From NCBI GenBank assembly GCA_014238415.1, contig JABABA010000013.1:1-64000 (forward strand): DNA of 64,000 nucleotides. Reading direction: 5' to 3'. Both the position numbers and the translations under genes were made by a program. The DNA comes from Planctomycetota bacterium (lineage in GTDB: Bacteria; Planctomycetota; UBA1135; GCA-002686595). A model generated the notes under the pieces. The model searched no databases. It saw only the letters and a program-made list of their open reading frames with translations, and was not told the DNA's origin. Below are positions 59,562 to 64,000 of the stretch, in pieces (the stretch's first letter is position 1; each line of letters opens with the position of its first letter).

Positions 59562-61627
59562 CAGGACTCGGTCTCACCAGCCGTGCCCACCCGAGCATTC
59601 TTGAAGAGGATCCAGCCGAGGAAGGCGATGCCTATCAGTGCGGTCACTGTGGTCATTGAGTCCGACACCTGGATCTTCGCGAGTTCTTCAGCGAGCTTCT
59701 CTTGGAGCTTTGTGATCGATTCTGGATCACCCCCGGCCGCGATCTTCTCACTGAGTTTTGCTTGGATCGTGGAGGTAGAGAAGAAGCTGAGACTTGCGAG
59801 TCGGCCTCCAAATAGCACAGCTATACCGAGGATGAGGTCTAGGGCTGCGGCGCCCGTGATCAAGCCGGCGGCGGCGAGGATGCCCTCGTTCGTGCGCTCT
59901 CGGCGACCGGTCTCGCGCTCGCGAGCGCGCTCTCCGAAGTAGCGGAACATGGAGCCGATCAGGATCCCGATGCCGAGATAAGCGGGCAAATAGATGCCGA
60001 CGGCGAGGGCCATGGCGGGGAGTTGGAGTCCGCGCTTTCCGGCGAGGATGTCCATGCCGACCGCGACGGCCCCGACGAGGAGACCCAACATGATTGGTGG
60101 CCAGGGGAGCGTCTCTTGGAGGAGGAGGCCGTCTACCAAGGTCGCAAACATCTGGCCCTGAGGTGCTGTGAGCTCGTTCGTCCCCAGTCCGTAGGCCTCG
60201 TGGGCCACATAGAGGGAGAGCGGGACGAAGATGCAGCCGACGAGCAGCCCGAGGAACTGGGCTTTGAAGCCTTCGCGCGGCGCGACTCCGCAGAGCTGGA
60301 GAGTCTTGTAATCTTGGCTTGAGTCGTTGGCTGTGCAGACTGCGACGCAGGCGCCGACCAGGAGGGCCATGAGGATCGGGACGTCATCTACGGATTGACG
60401 GCCCACAGCCAAGGCGACGAGACAGAGCGCGAGGGTCGTGACGAAGATCGTTCCGGAGACGGGTGAAGCCGAGCTTCCGATCTGCAGGGAGAGGATGGCG
60501 CCTAAGGTCACCATAAATAGGGCCATCACGAGTACGGCGGCGATCATGGAGAACGCGAAAGGGGTGGCTCCATCAGTCATGAAGAGCCAGCCAGCGAGGG
60601 TCAGCACGCCCGCGCCGATAGAGAGGCCTAGGAGTCGCTTAGTGTTATCCGGGACGTCGAGCAGGGACTGGTCGTAGCTCTCTTTTGCGGACGCGACCCG
60701 CGGCCCCATGAACTTCACGAGGGAGTAAGCGACCGCGACCGTCATCGCGCCGCCGCCGACCCAGCGCATCGAATTGGATGGGAAGTCGGCTGCGAGTGGG
60801 TTTGAGGGGTCTATGGAGGCGAGGGCCCAGTCACCGATCAAGCGCAGAAAGGAGCCAGCGAACACCAAGAGCGCCGTGGCCAGGGTCAGGAGACCGCCGA
60901 TCCCGATGTAGATGGGGGTGAAGGGGAGGTCGAGTTTGAACAAACGATCGACATCGCCGTTCTCGTTCAGGGCTTCCTTGGTGTAGAGGAGCACGTGCTC
61001 CTTCGCTGCGCCGATGTGAGCGAGGAGCGGGGCGAGGAAGCTGGCCGTGAGGCCGAGGACCAGGGAGATTCCGAGCTTGGGTCGTGCGCTCGAGTCCGCC
61101 GTCGCGGTGGCGATCATGGTCTCGCAGGCGCGGGCTTCGGGTGCCGGCAAGGTCGGATCGGTGAGGAACTTGCGCGTCGCGAGGCCGACGAAGCCGTAGC
61201 CGATGAGTGCACCCGCGAGGCACACGATGATCATCGTCGGGATGTCGATCGGAGGGACGGAGAGGCTGTGTTCCGCGAGCAGTGCCTTGGCCTCTTCCCA
61301 GGGCATGGACCGCAGATCGCCTGTCACGCCCAGCTCTTTGAGCGCGTCCTGGGCGCGCGAGAGATGCAGGTGCTGCAAGAGCGGCGCGGGGAAGATTACC
61401 CCGGCGACGACCGCCATGCCGGCTGAGCCTGCCACCTGGCCGATGTTCAAGAAGCGCTTGCCACCAGGTCCGCGTGAGGCCGCGGCGAAGGCGCCCCAGG
61501 CGCAGAGGATGACGAGCGGGCTCACTCCTGGCGTGATGCCAGCCTTCAGGCCGGCGACGACCATGGTGCTGGAGAGGAGTGCGGTGACGAGGAGGCCGAA
61601 GGCGATGGCCTTGTTGTCGGACTTCAT
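59561..61627 (-). CDS. OPT family oligopeptide transporter
   Basis: A 688-residue polytopic membrane protein with about 15 segments. It has the bacterial OPT layout: VVAGLKAGITPGVSPLVILC, GKRFLNIGQVAGSAGMAVVA, PAPEARACETMIATA, ASPVSGTIFVTTLALCL, TANDSSQDYKTLQLCGVAPR and FKAQFLGLLVGCIFVPLSLYV, with P-E-x-x-A/T and D-x-K-T/G patterns used for substrate. It is a proton-coupled importer for oligopeptides or metal-peptide complexes; substrate undecided. The C-terminal soluble stretch (KIAAGGDPESITKLQEKLAE) is a short helical region before the last span. The start shows MKSDNKAIAFG with a 5' gap shared with the divergent sulfatase. Confidence 0.88.
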   Translation of the reverse strand: MKSDNKAIAFGLLVTALLSSTMVVAGLKAGITPGVSPLVILCAWGAFAAASRGPGGKRFLNIGQVAGSAGMAVVAGVIFPAPLLQHLHLSRAQDALKELGVTGDLRSMPWEEAKALLAEHSLSVPPIDIPTMIIVCLAGALIGYGFVGLATRKFLTDPTLPAPEARACETMIATATADSSARPKLGISLVLGLTASFLAPLLAHIGAAKEHVLLYTKEALNENGDVDRLFKLDLPFTPIYIGIGGLLTLATALLVFAGSFLRLIGDWALASIDPSNPLAADFPSNSMRWVGGGAMTVAVAYSLVKFMGPRVASAKESYDQSLLDVPDNTKRLLGLSIGAGVLTLAGWLFMTDGATPFAFSMIAAVLVMALFMVTLGAILSLQIGSSASPVSGTIFVTTLALCLVALAVGRQSVDDVPILMALLVGACVAVCTANDSSQDYKTLQLCGVAPREGFKAQFLGLLVGCIFVPLSLYVAHEAYGLGTNELTAPQGQMFATLVDGLLLQETLPWPPIMLGLLVGAVAVGMDILAGKRGLQLPAMALAVGIYLPAYLGIGILIGSMFRYFGERARERETGRRERTNEGILAAAGLITGAAALDLILGIAVLFGGRLASLSFFSTSTIQAKLSEKIAAGGDPESITKLQEKLAEELAKIQVSDSMTTVTALIGIAFLGWILFKNARVGTAGETES

Positions 61628-61797
61628 TTGGAGAGCTGTTGGGGTTGGGGGGGCGCGTTGCTGGTCCTAGAGGCTAGAGGGCTGGAAGCCTAGGATCCAG
61701 AAGCATGCCTGGAGGCTTTCTGGGTCCTATACTCAGCGTGAGGGCGAGGGCCCCTGATGTGAACACTCCGAAGGTCTCGATTCTCTTGCCTGTCTGG

Positions 61798-63255
61798 ATG
61801 AAACAGAAGACGCTGATGCTTTTATCTGCGGTGCTGACCCTGTGCCCCGCCTATTCGGCCCAAAAGCCGCCCGAGCGCAAGCCCAATATTGTGCTGATCA
61901 TGGCAGATGACCTGGGCTGGGGCGATGCGGGTTGCATGAATCCGGCCTCGAAGATTCCCACTCCCAATCTGGATCGGGTGGCGGCGGCGGGCATGCGCTT
62001 CCTTGACGCCCACTCACCCTCTGCGGTGTGTACCCCGACCCGTTATGGGCTGCTCACTGGTCGCTATGCCTGGCGTACACATCTCAAGGCCTGGGTCCTG
62101 GGGGGTGCGTCTCCCGCTTTGATTGAAGAGGGCCGTAGCACGCTTGCGTCCATGTTGTCGGATGCTGGTTACTACACCATGGGCATTGGCAAATGGCATC
62201 TGGGTCTGGGCCTGGCCAAGTCCACGGACTTCGACGCGCCCCTCAGGCCGGGCCCCATCAGCTGCGGTTTTGACACCTACTTTGGCATCCCCGCGTCGCT
62301 GGACATGCCGCCCTACGTCTGGATCCTGGACGAGGGGCTGGTGCAGGCTCCGACAGGTCTACTGCCAGGTGAGAAGCACCGGCGGCAAGATGGCCAGGGT
62401 TTCTATCGCAAGGGTGCCGCAGCTCCGGACTTCCGCATGCACGAGGTCTTGCCGCGTGTGCAACAAAAAGCTGTGGAGTGGATCGAACGCGCCCAGCGGG
62501 ATCAACCCGAGCAACCGTTCTTCTTGTATCTGCCACTGCCTGCTCCGCACACTCCCTGGGTTCCGGTGGCGCCTCATCTGGGCTCTAGTGAGGCAGGTTG
62601 GTACGGAGACTTTGTGCATCAGGTTGATGGAACTGTCGGCTCGGTGCTTGCTGCGCTCAAGCGCACGGGTTTTGCAGACAACACCCTGCTGATCGTTACG
62701 AGCGACAACGGGTCCCATTGGTTGGAAAAGGACGAGAGGACCTTTGGTCACATGGCCAATGGTGACTGGCGTGGACAAAAGGCCGACATTCACGAGGGGG
62801 GGCATCGTGTGCCGTTCCTCGTGCGCTGGCCGGGAAAAACCCCCGCCGGATCGGTCTGCCTGGATCTGGTTTGCTTGACCGATGTGTTTGCGACTCTGGC
62901 GGAATTGGTTGAACATCCTCTGGGAGATGCAGAAGCCGAGGACTCGATCTCACTGCTCCCGGCCCTCCGAGGGGAGGAGTCCAGCGCTTCTGCCCGCAAA
63001 GAAGTCGTGCATCACTCCGGCGGGGGCATGTTCGCTGTGCGCTCAGGTCCTTGGAAACTGATCCTGGGTCTTGGCTCCGGCGGTTTCACCCAGCCCAAGC
63101 ACATCAAGGCCACCGATGGTGGACCAAAGGGCCAGCTCTATCATCTGGAGCGGGATCCAAAGGAGGAAAAGAACCTTTGGAGTGAGCAGCCCGAGGTCGT
63201 TGCTCGCTTGACGGAGAAACTCAACATCTGGCGCGATTCCGGGAGCACACGCTAG
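61798..63255 (+). CDS. Secreted arylsulfatase-type sulfatase
   Basis: The start is ATG 61798 (MKQKTLMLLSAVLTLCPAYS), a Sec signal peptide; the frame from 61705 is longer but lacks a signal-like start. The 485-residue enzyme has KPNIVLIMADDLGWGDAG (metal Asp37/Asp38) and the formylglycine box C-T-P-T-R at 78-82 with Cys78 in SAVCTPTRYGLLTGRY. GIGKWHLGLG and VTSDNGSHW are the other conserved blocks. The N-terminal sequence is close to N-acetylgalactosamine-sulfatase or arylsulfatase-A-like enzymes. It would act on sulfated polysaccharides of marine algae or animals; substrate not decided. It differs clearly from the sulfatase at 10393. Confidence 0.9.
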   Translation: MKQKTLMLLSAVLTLCPAYSAQKPPERKPNIVLIMADDLGWGDAGCMNPASKIPTPNLDRVAAAGMRFLDAHSPSAVCTPTRYGLLTGRYAWRTHLKAWVLGGASPALIEEGRSTLASMLSDAGYYTMGIGKWHLGLGLAKSTDFDAPLRPGPISCGFDTYFGIPASLDMPPYVWILDEGLVQAPTGLLPGEKHRRQDGQGFYRKGAAAPDFRMHEVLPRVQQKAVEWIERAQRDQPEQPFFLYLPLPAPHTPWVPVAPHLGSSEAGWYGDFVHQVDGTVGSVLAALKRTGFADNTLLIVTSDNGSHWLEKDERTFGHMANGDWRGQKADIHEGGHRVPFLVRWPGKTPAGSVCLDLVCLTDVFATLAELVEHPLGDAEAEDSISLLPALRGEESSASARKEVVHHSGGGMFAVRSGPWKLILGLGSGGFTQPKHIKATDGGPKGQLYHLERDPKEEKNLWSEQPEVVARLTEKLNIWRDSGSTR

Positions 63256-63266
63256 GGACTTGATCC

Positions 63267-64000
63267 CTACCGGAACAGCCGCTGCATGGAAGGCTCTTCC
63301 TCGCCCATGTCCTGGGCAGCTTGATAGGCGAGCAATGTGTCCTTGGCGCAGTTCTTCCAACTGAACTCGCGGGAGCGTCTGAGGCCCAGGGCGATGTATT
63401 CCTCTGCCAGATCCGGTTCTGTCAGAAGCCGCCGGGCGGCTTCAAAAATCCGTTCCTCGTCGGTGGGCTCCACCAGGAAGGCGGCAGCGCCCAGGACTTC
63501 GGGCATCGAGGTTACAAGGCTTGTGACAACCGGCGTGCCACAGGCCATGGCTTCCAGGGGCGGCAGGCCGAAGCCTTCGTTGAGGCTGGCCCAAAGAAAG
63601 AGCGACGCTTGGGAGTAGAGTCGCACCAGTTCTTTTTCCCCCACATTGCGCCGCCAATGGACTCGATTTGCGGCTGGTGAGTTGGCTAGGGCCTGAGAGA
63701 AGTCCTCGTGGCCATGACCCTCGGCCCCTGCGATGATCCAATCATGTGGCAAGCCTTCGCGCACGAGATTTTCGAAGGCGCGCAGCATGCGCAGGTGGTT
63801 CTTGCGCGCATCCACCCGGGCCACGGTCAAGAGAAACGGTTTTTCCGGTGCATCAAAACCGGCCGGGGGTAGATGAGCCAGCACATGGTCGCAGCCCAAG
63901 GATGTCACTCGAACCCTTGCGGGAGAGACGCCCAGGTTGACTACCACTTCAGCGCCCACAAATTCGCAGGGCACCAGCACTATGCGCGCGCGTTTCACCA
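63267..64000 (-). CDS. Glycosyltransferase family 4-like protein, partial (N-terminus beyond right edge)
   Basis: The open frame continues to the right edge; the first visible Met (63998) is internal, as the sequence VKRARIVLVPCEFVGAEVVV corresponds to the middle of a GT4 protein. The C-terminal half is complete: KPFLLTVARVDARKNHLRML (donor-binding R-K-N), WIIAGAEGHGHEDF, LYSQASLFLWASLNEGFGLP (the conserved E-G-F-G-L-P-x-x-E motif) and an R-R-rich end. Convergent with the sulfatase gene, 11 bp apart. A sugar transferase for surface glycans is likely; the acceptor is unknown. Confidence 0.82.
   Translation of the reverse strand, partial: VKRARIVLVPCEFVGAEVVVNLGVSPARVRVTSLGCDHVLAHLPPAGFDAPEKPFLLTVARVDARKNHLRMLRAFENLVREGLPHDWIIAGAEGHGHEDFSQALANSPAANRVHWRRNVGEKELVRLYSQASLFLWASLNEGFGLPPLEAMACGTPVVTSLVTSMPEVLGAAAFLVEPTDEERIFEAARRLLTEPDLAEEYIALGLRRSREFSWKNCAKDTLLAYQAAQDMGEEEPSMQRLFR

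Noticed and set aside
1-64000. Prophage, transposase, integrase or CRISPR-Cas
   Set aside because: No transposase, integrase, phage structural or Cas motif was recognised anywhere in the window; the direct repeats are the only mobile-like sign.

Overview
The window looks like a chromosomal segment (no plasmid or phage backbone seen) from a Gram-negative, marine-type member of the Planctomycetota or a close relative. This is inference from gene content. The evidence is two formylglycine-type sulfatases and a sialate O-acetylesterase, many signal-peptide lipoproteins, secreted proteins sharing a C-terminal domain (CLG..IGR ... PPGG..PG.TWNFQ.WYRD) that I associate with planctomycete exoproteins, a PPi-type phosphofructokinase with a membrane pyrophosphatase, and HEAT-repeat and FHA proteins. 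No 16S rRNA or other phylogenetic marker is present, so the lineage is not proven.

Left part (1-18.4 kb). A carboxypeptidase-regulatory-like repeat protein runs off the left edge. It is followed by an accessory stretch with gene remnants and a 280-bp direct repeat (2675-2954 and 5628-5907). The repeat encloses an LPP20-like lipoprotein, a FlgO-domain lipoprotein and an outer-membrane barrel. Then come a sialate O-acetylesterase, a secreted Ig-like protein, two small membrane proteins, a class C beta-lactamase-fold hydrolase, a sulfatase, an FkbM methyltransferase, a membrane-anchored PD-(D/E)XK-like protein, two proteins of unknown function, a tRNA-Leu with anticodon AAG, and a PPi-type phosphofructokinase.

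Respiratory block (18.6-28.4 kb). One strand carries a HEAT-repeat membrane protein, a Rieske protein, a split cytochrome b (b6-like part and subunit IV-like part), a 1560-residue membrane-anchored cytochrome with eight CXXCH sites fused to a C-terminal blue-copper-like domain, and a stand-alone paralogue of that copper domain. A hairpin terminator closes the block. This is an unusual quinol-oxidising bc-type complex and the strongest candidate here for a poorly described system.

Middle (28.4-47 kb). This part holds an acyltransferase-3 membrane protein with an ankyrin insertion, an orphan thioesterase, a PDZ protein with low-complexity repeats, a coupled secreted protein and matrixin-like metalloprotease, a PolB-like 3'-5' exonuclease, a large secreted PHP/CehA-type protein, a YyaL-like protein, RsfS, a K+-dependent-type membrane pyrophosphatase, a DedA protein and an ABC-transporter trio.

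Right part (48-64 kb). A translationally coupled glutaredoxin-like/FHA/ECF-sigma operon precedes a sulfur cluster (persulfide dioxygenase-rhodanese, rhodanese, TauE). Then come two coupled glycosyltransferases, a secreted M24 aminopeptidase, two BamE-like small proteins, an MFS transporter, an OPT transporter with a coupled 44-residue ORF, a second sulfatase, and a glycosyltransferase cut by the right edge.
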